From NCBI GenBank assembly GCA_003991915.1, contig RQTK01000031.1, forward strand, positions 431,135-495,134: a stretch of DNA of 64,000 nucleotides, read 5' to 3'. Shown in pieces: positions 21,765 through 42,747 of the stretch. Source of the DNA: Elysia chlorotica. Its lineage: Eukaryota > Mollusca > Gastropoda > Plakobranchidae. The notes below the pieces were generated by a model. That model worked only from the letters and a program-made list of their open reading frames with translations, did not search any database and was not told the origin of the DNA. Numbering within the stretch: position 1 is the first letter of the stretch; each line of letters begins with the position of its first letter. Both the position numbers and the translations under genes were made by a program.

Positions 21765-22099
21765 TGTAACTGAAAAAATAAAATCACCAACACTTAAAAA
21801 AATATTATAGTACACAGTGTACCTGTATCACTGTATCTAGACTAAAGAGTGGAAAAATACAGTGGTCTCGGCCTGAGAACATGCTTTTCTAGAGAGAAAA
21901 AAATATTCTTCAACATAATTATTAGGTTCTGAGGCACATTCAATAAAATTAATGTGACTATTTCTGAGAGTCAACAAATCTATGAAGTGATCACTAATAA
22001 CAAATTTTTTTTTCTTCTCTTGTAGCACACTGCTAATGGTTAAACAACTGTCAGTCCTAGATAAAAGTAGAAAAAAAAAGTAAACTCCCTGGGTAAGAA

Positions 22100-22640
22100 A
22101 ATTATATAGGCCTAGTTCTATCTAGAGTCTAGTTAAGCTAAGAATTAGATTTGATAGTTCTCACGTAGAAAAACTTGATCTAGACGTAAGGATATCGGAA
22201 AATAGGATATATATAGAATCTAATCTTAATCTGGAAGGTTTCTGACTCTAGATCTAGTCTGGAGCAGCTTTTATTCTCACAGAAGCCAGATCTTAATAGA
22301 TTCTAGAGACTCCATCTACTCTTGACTTACAAATGTTGTCTAGATCTAGGGGCCGTGAGTACAATGTGCTCGTTTATGACTCCTCCCAAGCCTTCTTCAT
22401 AAATCGCATTCTTACTAATGGTTTAAAGATAATATCAAAAATAGATCTATAGGCCTAGAGGCTTTGTACTGCTTACGGCCCTGGATAGTGTATAGATCTA
22501 GGTTACCTATAACCTACAATCTAGAAAAGGATCCCTAGGGCTAGATCTAGGGTCTAGATGTTACTAGATCTTGAACTAGATCTAGATCTAGATCTAATCT
22601 AGTCTAGATCTAGATTAGATTAGTCTGTATCAATTCATTA
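22100..22640. other. TCTAG/AGATCT-dense region upstream of gene 1
   Basis: Many TCTAG, CTAGA and AGATCTAG words, densest at 22545-22620 where 'agatct' units are nearly tandem. Not a simple microsatellite. It lies 300-900 bp upstream of the first coding exon, where a promoter or non-coding first exon could lie. No TATA box or initiator was identified. Confidence 0.5.
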
Positions 22641-22902
22641 TTTCAATTTTTTTTTTGTTGCGTGCTGAAAAACTAAGCTTAGGTAAGCCACTTACAATTT
22701 TATGTCTAGCAGGTCTTTATAAGATCTCTCAAACGACGTGGCTTTGATTTTATTCCGTGACACTAGATCAGATTTTAGCTAAGCTAAGATTACCTTGCTG
22801 AAGTTACAAAAACTTACAACTGACAGTTATTGCCAGATTTTTTAACGAATTGCCTAGCGAGTAAAATGAGAGGAAAAAAAAAGACTTCATAAAATAGAAT
22901 AA

Positions 22903-23255
22903 TAGTCGTCTAAGTCTGTCGAAAATTCTTAATACTACACTTACACCAACACCACAATGGAAAATATGAAAACCATAATTAAATTAAAATTGATAAGACA
23001 AGGACTAAGTTGAGCTGAGTTGGCTTAACATCCAAAATCAGCACCAAAATTTATGTCTGACAATTTGTGATGCACACATGAGACAGGGCGAGGATACCAT
23101 GACATTCCTGTCTCAGCCGGACAAACTATAGGCCCTACTGACACCGACCCAACCAGTTACAGGAGACGAATATCGGCCGATCGTGGGATTAGATCCGCGA
23201 ACCTCCTGATCTGAAGACCAACGCTCTACCACATGAGTCAGTTCGCCCCCCGACC
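22903..23255 (-). mobile_element. tRNA-derived SINE
   Basis: Same family as 15279-15650 ('agtcgtctaagtctgtc' at one end, 'gtgggattagatccgcgaac' B-box region and '..tgagtcagttcgccccc' head at the other). It lies upstream of gene 1's first coding exon. Confidence 0.75.
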
Positions 23256-23544
23256 CCCTTTCGTTAAACAACGAGATTATGCACAGTAGAAGGGGATTCA
23301 GAATATAAACATAACCCAGACGATTCAAACATCTTTCCCATTATTTAGTAACCTAGGCGTCGAAGTGGAAATTTTCACCGACAGAATAGGCTCACATCTT
23401 CATAATTTAGACTTTGCATATTATATTAAAACAAAACAAAAAAGATATAGATACACCTTACATATCTATCAGCCTGAAAGACAACTGCGATAAAAAATAA
23501 AAAATCACTTTTATGCAAACCCAAAGTCCACCTAAAAAACTATG

Positions 23545-24054
23545 GTGAGCGATCTTTTAAATTTGCATTTGGAATAGTCTGCCAGTCTGTTTTAGCGTCC
23601 GACAGTTTCCAATCTTTTAAAAGTAGAGTTAAAACTTTATTTTTTACACCTTTCAGTCAATCTTTGTAGTTAATATGATTATGGTATGTTCTGTGTAACA
23701 TTTTTACTCCACCATTTATTTACAAGTCCTTTGTCTTTTTAATCTGAGTACACACATGCTACCTCCTTTATTTTACAAATTTTTTAATCATAAATTTATT
23801 TTACTAAAACTGAGAAATGTATGCTGGTGCTTGAATGTGCATCTACTTTCTCCATGATCATTTTTTGATTTAGTAACTTTATAATTTGACTTAATGTTTT
23901 TGTATTATACCGCTTTTATTATATGAGAAATGTATTACGATTCTGTGTATCCTTAAATTACAACCACCGTTTTAGCAATATGTATTTTATCGATTGCTTG
24001 ATTTAAATGCAAAGCGCTTTGAGCAACAATATGGGAAAGCTGCTATACAAATGC
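23545..24054 (+). mobile_element. LINE 3' end (non-LTR retrotransposon tail)
   Basis: Around 23560-23670 the forward frame reads SDSFQSFKSRVKTLFFTPFS before a stop, like the C-terminal end of LINE reverse-transcriptase ORFs (WNSLP...SFKSxLKTxLF). The following ~380 bp of AT-rich UTR ends with 'aaagcgctttgagcaac' and 'gctatacaaatg', a 3' terminus common to CR1/L2-like elements. The assembly gap begins immediately after. 5'-truncated. Confidence 0.65.
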
Positions 24055-24128
24055 NNNNNNNNNNNNNNNNNNNNNNNNNNNNNNNNNNNNNNNNNNNNNN
24101 NNNNNNNNNNNNNNNNNNNNNNNNNNNN
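24055..24128. other. Assembly gap (74 N)
   Basis: Run of N between a LINE 3' end and a CTT/ATT microsatellite; its real length is unknown. Confidence 1.
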
Positions 24129-24140
24129 CTTCTTCTTCTT

Positions 24141-24208
<68 letters not shown>

Positions 24209-24212
24209 TATT
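24129..24212 (+). repeat. (CTT)n(ATT)n microsatellite beside the gap
   Basis: CTT units then ATT units, probably the simple-sequence tail of the LINE that ends before the gap. Confidence 0.9.
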
Positions 24213-24269
24213 TTTCTTACCATCAATATATTTCACTATTGTTGCTGTTATTGTCCATGCATTTTATTT

Positions 24270-24334
24270 GGCTGCATATACGGACCACCTTTAAAGTAGA
24301 AATAAAGTTATATCTTATCTTATCTTATCTTAGT
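24270..24334 (+). mobile_element. LINE/SINE 3' tail with (ATCTT)n
   Basis: 'gaaataaagttat' followed by four TCTTA units. Short pentamer tails of this kind terminate many non-LTR elements. Probably a second, very short insertion next to the one before the gap. Confidence 0.45.
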
Positions 24335-26739
24335 TTCAAACCTCTTTCTGGCCAAAGTAAGACATCGTGGCCTACTTCTATAGGTGTACAGACGGACGGT
24401 GTGTGAGTTCAAATATAACAGTTAAAATGTACCACACAACTTGAAGCTTTGTGTTTCCCAGTTTAAAAAAAATGTCTCTCAGCTATAGATTGATCTTACT
24501 TAGTTTCTTAAACAATAATTTTTTTTATAAAAAAAATTTAATAGTTTAGTGTTATATCAATTTATACAAATAATCTAACACTTTGTTTACAAAAGTAAGA
24601 ACAGACAATGTAGTGAGGAGCATACACACTTTAATATTTCAGTTCAGTTAAAGCAAGTAATATACAAAAAAAGAACTTAAGATACCCTCCCCCCCCAAAA
24701 AAAAAATAATAATAAAATAAAAAAATAAAAAAAAGATATACTTAACTGCTGTCGCTTTCTTAAACAAATTATGACCATGGGAATAATGTAAAAAAGACAA
24801 TGTAAGAGAACATTTAGTATTCTGTGATTTAGATACCAATTTCCAGGAAGAAAATATAAATTCTTTTCAACAGCCACACTCCTAATCCACGCACTTCCAT
24901 TCAATACTATTTTATATTCTTCGCAAAATTATCCACTTTAGACAACAATATCAATTTCTCACAAATATGCTCCACAGAATGTGAAGCAGATAAATTAGGT
25001 GGGTATAATATACTCAATACTAACACAACACTTCATAGTATTTCAATATAAAGGCAAAACAACATGATAATTAAGACGGTAGTCGAGATAAGAATAATAT
25101 TTACGTTATTATAGTAACTTACCATAGGAAAAGAATCAAAGAAACAAACAACACAAACCTAAAATTAAAAAAAGCACAAGCAAACAACAATAATTACTAC
25201 CCCTCGGCTTCTATATCAAAATGTTGTTTTTTAAACCACGGTGTTTTGATTTTTTTCTCTCGTAGTTTTCAAACATTAAAATTCAATCTGAGAAAAGGGA
25301 TTTGGTTAAATAAATCAAACCTTGAACCTCTCCAAAAATGAAATAAACTATTTAGAAAACAACCAATTTGGCTTCTTAAGGATAAATAAAAAGACTTACT
25401 ACTTGTAGTTGTCTGGTCACAGTAAAATGTAGATACATATAATGACAAACTATAATCACCTTTAAGTAAAATAGTCAAATAGCATAGCTAAGTATGGAAT
25501 AAACTTGTTTATGAGATGTTGAAATAATTTTTTTTATTATGGAACTGTGGACCCATCCAGACAAGTAAAGGGATACCGTAATAATGTGGCAGTCTTAAGA
25601 ATTCGACTCTCTCCAGAGCGAATAGAAAAATAATCGCTGTACAATTGGTGAGGCACAGACAAATGTTTTGATGGGAGTCAATGTGGAAGTGAGAAACTTT
25701 TACGGTTCTGGAAGAATGACACATACATGCACTTTTTAGTTTGAATCGTAGTTACTTATTACTTACATTTCCGACATAAATATCTCAATAAGTCTTCAAA
25801 ACATATTTAGGAGGGAAACATGTGATAAATTAGTAATCAAAACATCAACATGTACAATGTTAAAACGAAAAGAAAAAGAAATTTGATTATAACCTTTTTG
25901 TGTACACAAGAAAGAACAAAAAGACAAACATATTAAATGAAAATCATACCTACGGACCATTATTTAGACAAAGCATTTTAAAGAAACAAAATTATATTTT
26001 ATTTCAATCCAAAAGTTCCAAATATATTTTATATAATTATATATACATGCATTTTATTTCATATCACAAAATGAATTATATTTAAATTATACGATTTTTA
26101 TGTGATTTTGACTTTGAATTGTTTTCAATAAATTTCTAATGGAATGCAACATAATAATCATTCATACAAAGAGTACTGTTCAACGTATAGAACAAAACTA
26201 TTTTTGTGACATGATCTAGGATACGCGCAATCGGTGTGTAGAGAAAAAAAACAACACGAAACAAAATGAAAAAAAAAACTTTAATGCACCTTAATATGCA
26301 CATACGCACTAAAAACGTATACCAACATAGAATATTTATTTTTAAAGAGCTTGGAAAGTCTATAATTAAAAAAAATTAGACTCATTGTGGGCTCTACGTC
26401 TCGATTTTCCCCTTCTCCACAGACTTACTCAAAGACTTGAAAATTACAAAACATTTTTAATGAACCACTATACATCAGGTTTGGTCATGCTGACCACTTT
26501 TTAAAAAGCAATGTTTTATTAGACCTTGATATTATATAAAACGGTGCACTTTTGCACTTGAGAGCGGTAATTCTGAAAAGTTTATCACCGCAGACTTACC
26601 CAGTCACTTAAAAACAAAGACAAATATATGACTCAGGAATAATCTAGAATCTGGATCTGAATTATTGACCAAGAAGCATGACTCAACTGTATCATGACCA
26701 AAATTTAATTGTGGAAGATTAGAACTATTAGTATTACGA
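24335..26739. other. Intergenic, no gene seen
   Basis: Very AT-rich. Short open frames without splice-site support. Contains a C/A-rich junction at 24685-24735. Confidence 0.6.
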
Positions 26740-27385
26740 TGGCAGGTGATAAAAAGAGACGTCGTTAAAGACGATCCAGATACTTAGCAGCAACACTCAA
26801 TCCACATCAAATCCCCTCAACCACACAACCACAAATAGGCCTATCACTTGATCAACCGTTCATATCTAGGTCTACGGCATTGTGAAAACCGACATAGATC
26901 TAGATCTCCACAACATAAACCCAGATTCATATCTTCTACACCACCACACGGAAAAGATCTACATCACCACTACCCCACATCAGTCAGACAGCTTCTACGC
27001 TTACACCACCAACTGGCCCACCATGACAATATCAATGTTGTTGCCCACAATATGGGGAAAATGACAAAGACATGTCAATATTGTGACGCAAAATTATGGC
27101 CCACACAAACATCCTCACTCTGCTGTGCCAATGGTCAAGTACATTTACCATCCCTGCAAACTTCACCGGAATCTTTACACCAGCTGTTTGTGGGGGACAC
27201 TGCAGAATCTAGAAAAAAAAAGTTACAATTCCTTTCGCATCCGCATCACTGGGTGTAAATGAGGACATGTTACCGGCAGGGATATACTGTATGTTACAGA
27301 TAGGGGTATACTGTTTTAGAGTAAGTGGCACTGTTTGTTATAAAACTTTTAATACCGCGAATTCGCTGGCCTTCAACTATTACCA
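26740..27385 (+). mobile_element. Decayed Helitron, N-terminal (helitron_like_N) coding fragment
   Basis: Forward translation near 27050-27200 gives MGKMTKTCQYCDAKLWPTQT, SLCCANGQVHLPSLQTSPES and LHQLF: the CxxC-x(n)-CC-x-GxVxLPxL-P-LxxLF pattern of the Helitron Rep/helicase N-terminal region. In another frame, 27227-27360 gives IPFASASLGVNEDMLPAG and GVYCFRVSGTVCYKT, the next conserved block (FAS.G.......G..CFR..G.V), so a frameshift lies near 27220. No Rep HUH motif, helicase or CTRR end was seen, so this is a dead fragment. Identification rests on pattern recognition. Confidence 0.75.
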
Positions 27386-29898
27386 TAAAATAATTATAAT
27401 GAGTAGAACAAAAAGAAGAATATTCAAAATTGAAGACAAAAAAGGTCTCTTGAAAGGAACTAGTCATTCAGAGAACTTTGACTTTTATTATTATATTAAC
27501 GAAATTATATAAATAATAAGATAACTGTTTTGTTTAATTCATTGTAATACAACATTAGATATTATTTAGCTGTCCTCAGATAAGAAACTAGCATTGGCAA
27601 TATTCGAAATCCAAAAACAAGGAAGTAGTGTGAGAGATCTGATTGATATTACATGTAATTAAATGGTCGAATGGAAAACCCGGTGATAATTATTGTAGAT
27701 GATAAAACTCGTTCTTTAAATTTGATTACAAATTATACAAAAGTTTACAGTTATTTTGTTTCCAGACACTTTTTATACGTATCTTTTCCCCACAGACGAG
27801 AAAAAGAATCATTCAGCATTATGAACTAACCTCTTTTAAACATTTTGATTTTTTTAATTTATGAAAGATATGTAAATTAAAAAAAAAATGCTTGTAATAA
27901 ACAAAGCCTTATTGGTTATCACGTTTTTATATTGGAGGTTGTTTTCTTTGGGAAATTGTGATTGAGAAGCTCATCTCCACTGCCTCTTGGAGGGTTTTTG
28001 CACCCGATTTAATTATTTTAGTAAACTAAAAAATGCAATTTGTCGTACATTTTTACTTCTTGAGAAATACACGCTGGCCTGAGATTTTTCTTGTTTGCTA
28101 TCCCATTTACTATTCCTCTCATCTACCTTTTTCGGCAACTGTTTTTATGTCTATTTTGTATGAATTGAAGATATTTGTAAACACCTTTGCTTTATTTCCT
28201 ACAAAGGCACATAGTTTCCAATTACTATGTTTTGAAACTGCCAAATGAGCTAGTTATTTTTTTTATATGCTTCGTAAAAATGAATAAAGCCAATTTAGTT
28301 GACGTATCAATATGCCATAGCCTAAATGATCTAAATGGGGCTATATTGAATAATGTTTTAATGTTGTCAATATTTTATATTTTCGAAAATCAGTCAGTAT
28401 TAGGTAGAGATGTAATTTGAACCCCCTCCCCCTCCCAATATCTTTAAGTTATTGATGACAGTAAACTTTTAAACTATTGTATGTTACCTTGAAACAGTGG
28501 AAAACTAGATAAAACTAGATGGTTTTCTATCACGTCTAAATATCTTTATCAATACAATTCATTCGTTTTCCTATTTTAAAAATACACTGAGATCCAATTA
28601 AAAAGGGAACCGTGAGTAAAAAAATATTCCAACGAAGCAGTGTTCTCATCATCACATGACGAAATAAAAAACAACGATCGGTGTCCAAAAAGAAAAGTAT
28701 CTCAGCCACACAGTCATGTATGACTAGAGTTATTTTTTAAATTGTGAAACGATTGCAATTTTTGCACATCAAAATACTTTGTAAATAAAGCTTAGACAAA
28801 TATATAAGAACAGTAATGTCGTGATAAGGAAGTTTGAGGGGAAGAAAAATAACGCTTATTAAGGACGATCAATCTTGGACCACAGTCATTATTGATGAAG
28901 CAAACTTGAGCAACGCCAGACAAACCAACCCACGAAGAAAATAAACGTGGAAATCTGCTGGTTTCTAATATTCAATAACGTTTATATTGGTAGTTTCGGA
29001 AGACAACAACGGACATAGATAAATGCCCTATTACATACTTGTTATTTTTGGTGGGAGACATCTTGACATAATATATGCAGAAAGCAGTAGTATATTATAC
29101 ATACTGCTTTCTGCATGTGTAGTGATATCGATACCACAGTGGATCTCGTTGTTTGTTTTTAATTTGATTAAATGTGTCTACCATTATCCAAAACGAGGCG
29201 GATCTTAATACTGATGCATACCAGCAGATTAAATTACCAAAGATAATGTAAACGATTGCCTTATTGGTGAACATTGATTGAACTAATATATCGGAGCAAT
29301 GTTGTTTACATCACCGTTAACATAAATATTATTATATGTATGGGTTTAAAAAAAAAGATATTCATAAAATAAATATTATTTTTCTTCTGGACACAATTTC
29401 TAATTTCTTGAACGGCATGTCGTTCTTAAAAATATCGATCCCAAAATTATTGACTATAAATTGCTGACAAGACAAAATATCGTTTTAAAAATATATATTG
29501 ACGTGTACGTTTTGTCACGCAAAATGCATTGCTTCAAAACGCCTTTGTATATCAGAAACTCAGAAGTAGAAGAGCTTTTAAAATCATTAACATAATGGTG
29601 ACAGGAAATTACAATTGTTACATTAAAACATGAGACTTTTAGGATTAATCCCTCATTGTTTCCCTTTGTCCACAGCCTGAAAGTCCAATATCAACCCAAT
29701 ATCCCGAGCTGAGGAAGCTGTGTTCGACAGTTAATGAAGAAACACATAATTACTTGTTAGGGAACCATAATATTCTTGATGCAAAAGTACTAAAAAAAAT
29801 CATGACGAAATTTAATGACTTTTTGGCAATGGTCTTGGAATAGATGCAAGACAAGCTTGCCACATGATGTATAAATAAGGAATCTTTACAAGGCGCCG
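27386..29898. other. Downstream of gene 2, probable 3' UTR plus intergenic
   Basis: AT-rich and without convincing coding frames. It should contain the 3' UTR and poly(A) site of gene 2; several AATAAA words exist on the minus strand, so the true site cannot be picked. Confidence 0.5.
29075..29116. other. Perfect 15-bp inverted repeat (hairpin)
   Basis: ATGCAGAAAGCAGTA (29075-29089) and its reverse complement (29102-29116) around a 12-base loop that can itself pair partly with one bulge. It lies ~780 bp downstream of the gene 2 stop codon, possibly in the 3' UTR. Confidence 0.8.
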
Positions 29899-38557
<8,659 letters not shown>

Positions 38558-39553
38558 CTGAGGAGAGGAAAGTAAATGTTTTGTGTGAAATTGTTACAAC
38601 AATCAGTCAGATGGACTTTTGATTCATGTGTGGAAGATTCACATCGCCAGCATGACATTTATTGTTTCGAATGACCATTAACTAAAAAGATACGATCTTA
38701 ACTAATGCATTGAAAAGCGGCTGCATCCGTGTAAGATTCTCAAGTTTGGAAGCAAGTTAAAAATTGTATACTTTCGTTTATTAGTGTTTGTGTTTCTAAT
38801 ACATATTGCCTATCAGAAAAAGATTAGTACCTCCTCGAAATTGTTAAATGCACTGTACTTGGACCTATTTGTTCGGTGAGGGATGAAAACATGTCTTTTA
38901 ATGTCGTGTATATGAATTGAGTAGTGAATGGAACGAGACACCTTTCGTAAAATCAAAAAGAAGGAATTTGAAAAAAAGGTTCAAACTCTCAATGATATTG
39001 ATATGAACAGAAAAACATTTAAGGCGAATAAAAAAAATAAAAAACACACACACACACAAACCCCAACGAAACAAAAAGAAACCAAGAAACAGAAAAGCAA
39101 ACATATCCACAAAACGATTAATATAATCTTGAATAAGACATGTTGACAAATTGCCAACAAAAACCTTTAATAATTAAAAAAAAAGAAAGAAAACGACCAT
39201 TTGAGTGTTACAACACAAATTTGCACATAATATTAATATGGAAAAATGATTAAAAAATAGATCGCACTACATGAGATTACCTAAACCTCTTAACAGAAGA
39301 TATTCAATGATTTTGAAAAGATTAAGCGATTTATGACATCCACATATTTACTGATCATTTGGACAAGATTGTATCAGTAGCGCCAATCCATACCACTAGG
39401 ATAATGAAAAGCGAATAGCATTTCTTATGAAGAATTAAGATCTCGAATAAGTGTTATTATGCCTTATTTAACTTCATCGAGAAACAAACCTTAATGATAA
39501 TAATAATGCCTACTTTGAATCTTAGAATCTATTCATCACGTTCCCTTACTTAC

Positions 39554-39597
39554 CTCTGACGTTGAGAGTTATCTTTTTGGCCTGAACAGGCTTCGTG
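39554..39597 (-). pseudogene. Truncated copy of the second Ig-domain-1 exon
   Basis: The last 44 bases (TKPVQAKKITLNVR plus donor) of the 37724-37928 exon are repeated here. Sequence then jumps to DNA that lies upstream of the first-exon donor, so the rest of the exon and its acceptor are missing. The copy therefore lacks about 657 bp equivalent to 37768-38424, including the CAA/ACT microsatellite. Confidence 0.8.
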
Positions 39598-39611
39598 ACC
39601 TATGAACATAC

Positions 39612-39730
39612 CTGATATTTCCCTATATTCTCTGCGTTGCACTTGAGAACAACTTTGTCACCTTCCGTGGCGATTATGTGTTCTGGAGTTGTGTTGAGCG
39701 TCGGGTGACTATCCCAGGAGGATATTGCAG
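39612..39730 (-). CDS. Duplicate of the first Ig-domain-1 exon (copy 2)
   Basis: Same length, splice sites and encoded residues as 38439-38557, with one synonymous change seen (Thr codon ACG for ACA). The surrounding intron differs at more sites. At 119 bp (phase 1 to 0) both copies cannot be joined in frame, so they would be mutually exclusive or one is unused. Which one is used cannot be told from sequence. Confidence 0.6.
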
Positions 39731-42294
39731 CTGAGGAGAGGAAAGTAAATGTTTTGTGTGAAATCGTTACAACAATCAGTCAGGTGGACTTTTGATTCAT
39801 TTGTGGAACATTCACATCGCCAGCATGACATTTACTGTTTCGAATGACTATTAACTAAGAGTAAAAAGATACGATCTTAACTAGTGCATTGAAAAGCGGC
39901 TGCATCCGTGTAAGATTCACAACACCTTTGGAAGCAAGTTAGAAAGTGTATATTTTCCTTTATTGCCTATAGCCTTGTCTTTTATTCAATCTCCTGATGA
40001 ATAGCTTTCTCTTCGTCATCCTGTGTCTTTTTTTACATTCTTTATCTTAAAATAGCACTCCTATCTTTCCTTTAAACGTCTGTCCAGACTCTATTCACGA
40101 ATGTTATTTGTAAAGTGCACAGTGTTCATCGTAACCCTTTAATCGTTGTCACTCAGTGTCAGTGTTGCCGAAAAAAAACTTGCCTTGAGATTTTAGGAAA
40201 ATTGGTTTTCATTTAAGTGAAAAGTTGTTTCACAATTTTTTCTAATTGTCTTGTCCGCACGCAAGGCGGCAAAGACAAACTCAAATGTGTGCTCCCTCTC
40301 TTTATCCATTATCCAGCCCCCCTACCCCCCCGCAAAAAACAAACTCTTCTAATAGTCACTTCAGTCTATTTGATAATGTTACAGCAATTAATTTAACGCG
40401 TATATCAGTTTCTTTTACAAAGAAATTTTGTAAGTATAAAAAACAGCAAATCTTGATACTATGTCAATCTTACTAAGTCGTACCGTTCTATTCTACTTCT
40501 TCTTATCATCTCGATTATTTTATTTTTCATGAACAAAGAAATAAAACGGTGCACGCTTATCCATAAGGGGCAAAGAACAGTAGCATAGCCAGATCGGAAT
40601 TTGATTATAAATATATATATAAACATACCGTTTTAAACGCCAGTAATACAAGGGTTAAATCATTAAAAATTTGAAGAGATCTAATTTGTGGATTTATTAT
40701 CTACAATCCCCAACATAAATGTGATACTAGAGACACCGTGTGTCTCTCATAATGGATGGTAAATAGTGCGTAGCGGCAATTGAGATGAAATTTTAAGTCT
40801 ATATGCCGAGTCCAAATTTCAAATCAACGCAACACGATTTTTGAGGATCATTAATTGCGTCATATTGTGGGTAGTCTTCTAACTTTTAGCTGAACTTTTT
40901 CAGGATAATTCCGAAATAATTATACAGTAGGTTAAGAGACGCTTAGACAAAAGAATGGCGTGATTTATTGTGTCTGACCTCGACTAAGATAATGTAAAGT
41001 TAAAAAATAAAATAGCTTCTTTACATACATAATTCCTTTTTACTTTATTGGATGCATTGATCACTTTCAATATTAAGTCCTCTATGACTACTACTATACT
41101 ACTACTTCGTGCACATGGGTCAGTTTTTTTTTTCTTTCACCACCTCTGAGGTACAAAAAAAAATCTAACAAGAAACAAAAACAAAAGCATCCTCCTTTCA
41201 TGAATCATCAATACTATTTCTTCATCTACCGCTCCGAAATTCCACTCTCTCCCGTTCAATCGCTCCCCTCTCCCCCACCCGCCCAGTCCCCTGCTCGCTA
41301 CATGGTTGGTACTGGGCGACACCAATTAGTTGGTATGCACGCCTGATTTCACCGGCGACCTGGCCAGCTCACGGATGTTGGTATCTCATGGCGATGGTGT
41401 TTTACTCCCAAAAACTGTGTCTGGGTATCGGATATTTTCCTACTAGGGATATCCGGCCACCATGACTGTGCAAAAAGAAACTTAATGTAGTACAGTGTAT
41501 TTGGTGGGCAAATAGATAAGATATTAACTTCAGTTCAATTTCTACAAACGTTTTCTACAAATCGAGTAGTAGTTCTAATTCTCTTTATATCTAAGCTCTC
41601 TTAGTTACACGTCCCCTAACTTACATTATATCATGTTGTCAATGTGGCTAACTAAAGAGCCACGATGTTCTGACATGCTGGGAAGTTTTAACTTTTCTTG
41701 AAAATGCATCAATGATTATAAACACAAATGTGTTGAGAGCAGTTTAAGCGTATAGTGTTCGAACTAGAAGAAACACCTTTGAACGAAATTATACTTTTCT
41801 CTGTTAAAAAAGAAACCACGTTACCACGCAATCATTGGGTATGTATGTCTTTGATGTCTGTATATATTTATAATGAACATTATGAAGGCTTTTGAAACCA
41901 AGTGCTCTAATCAAAGGTCAGATCTGTAAATACTGCACAGTTTGAGTGTGATATATCAATTTTTAACTTACAATGGGTGATTACGTAAAACTTAAGGTTC
42001 TATTATTCGATCCGTTATATTCTTCTGGTGTATGCAAACTAGTGGAATCGAATAATTTCACTGTTCCCGTTACAGATCACCTATCTTTTTAGCTTCGCAA
42101 CTCCAATCGACACAAAAGCTAGACCAGTGTATTTTTGGCTGCTGGATAGACGCACTTGTAAAATCTTTCTCCTCTCATTTTTGGTTGTGTAGCTAAATAA
42201 GCCTAAGATTAACAACCAGGTACAAAGTAATGAAGCCCTGGCTTCTGAATCTTGAGGTTAACATTTCGAAAACCACGCCAAAGAAGGTTCATTT

Positions 42295-42440
42295 ATCGGA
42301 TTTCGTCCCCCTACTGGTTGAGTTGGTGTCAGTAAAATGTGATTGGCTTGGGCAAGAGCCCTGATATATCGGTACTGTATCTTTGTGGAACGCGGAAAAT
42401 TGTAAGATAGAACCTTTGGGACCCGTCCACAATATAGCTT
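42295..42440 (+). mobile_element. SINE fragment
   Basis: Contains 'ctggttgagttggtgtcagt', 'aatgtgattggcttgggc' and 'gggacccgtccacaatatag', matching the body and tail of the SINE at 36156-36440. The head is missing. Confidence 0.6.
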
Positions 42441-42717
42441 AGTAAGTTGTTACCCTGGAGTGTCACACCAACATGATAAACAAATGAAAAGAGAAAGTCA
42501 AGCAAACGCCTTATGGCCAGGATGAACGTGAGAATAGGAGTGTAAGATACTCGCAATTTTATAAGCTTAATGTTTCCAAACGCAAGTGATTTATTTCTTA
42601 TATGAAGCAGAAAGGTTATAAAAGAATAAATTGGTGATATTTGTCTAGTAGCGGGTTTATAAACGTTGGCCCAAATCATAATTGTTTTAGAGGTACACAT
42701 ACCTAGTTGGCTGATAC

Positions 42718-42747
42718 AACACACACACACACACATACACACACACC
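42718..42747 (+). repeat. (CA)n microsatellite
   Basis: Short CA repeat with one 'TACA' break. Confidence 0.9.

Larger units (their letters stand above)
38785..39965. repeat. Gene 2 local tandem duplication, unit 2
   Basis: Starts with the same 'gtgtttgtgtttctaataca' sequence as unit 1, then has about 467 bp (38812-39278) absent from unit 1. It resumes at 'acctaaacctctta' and lacks the part corresponding to 37768-38424. Non-coding matches show a few per cent divergence, so it is older than the gene 1 blocks or allelic. Confidence 0.8.
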
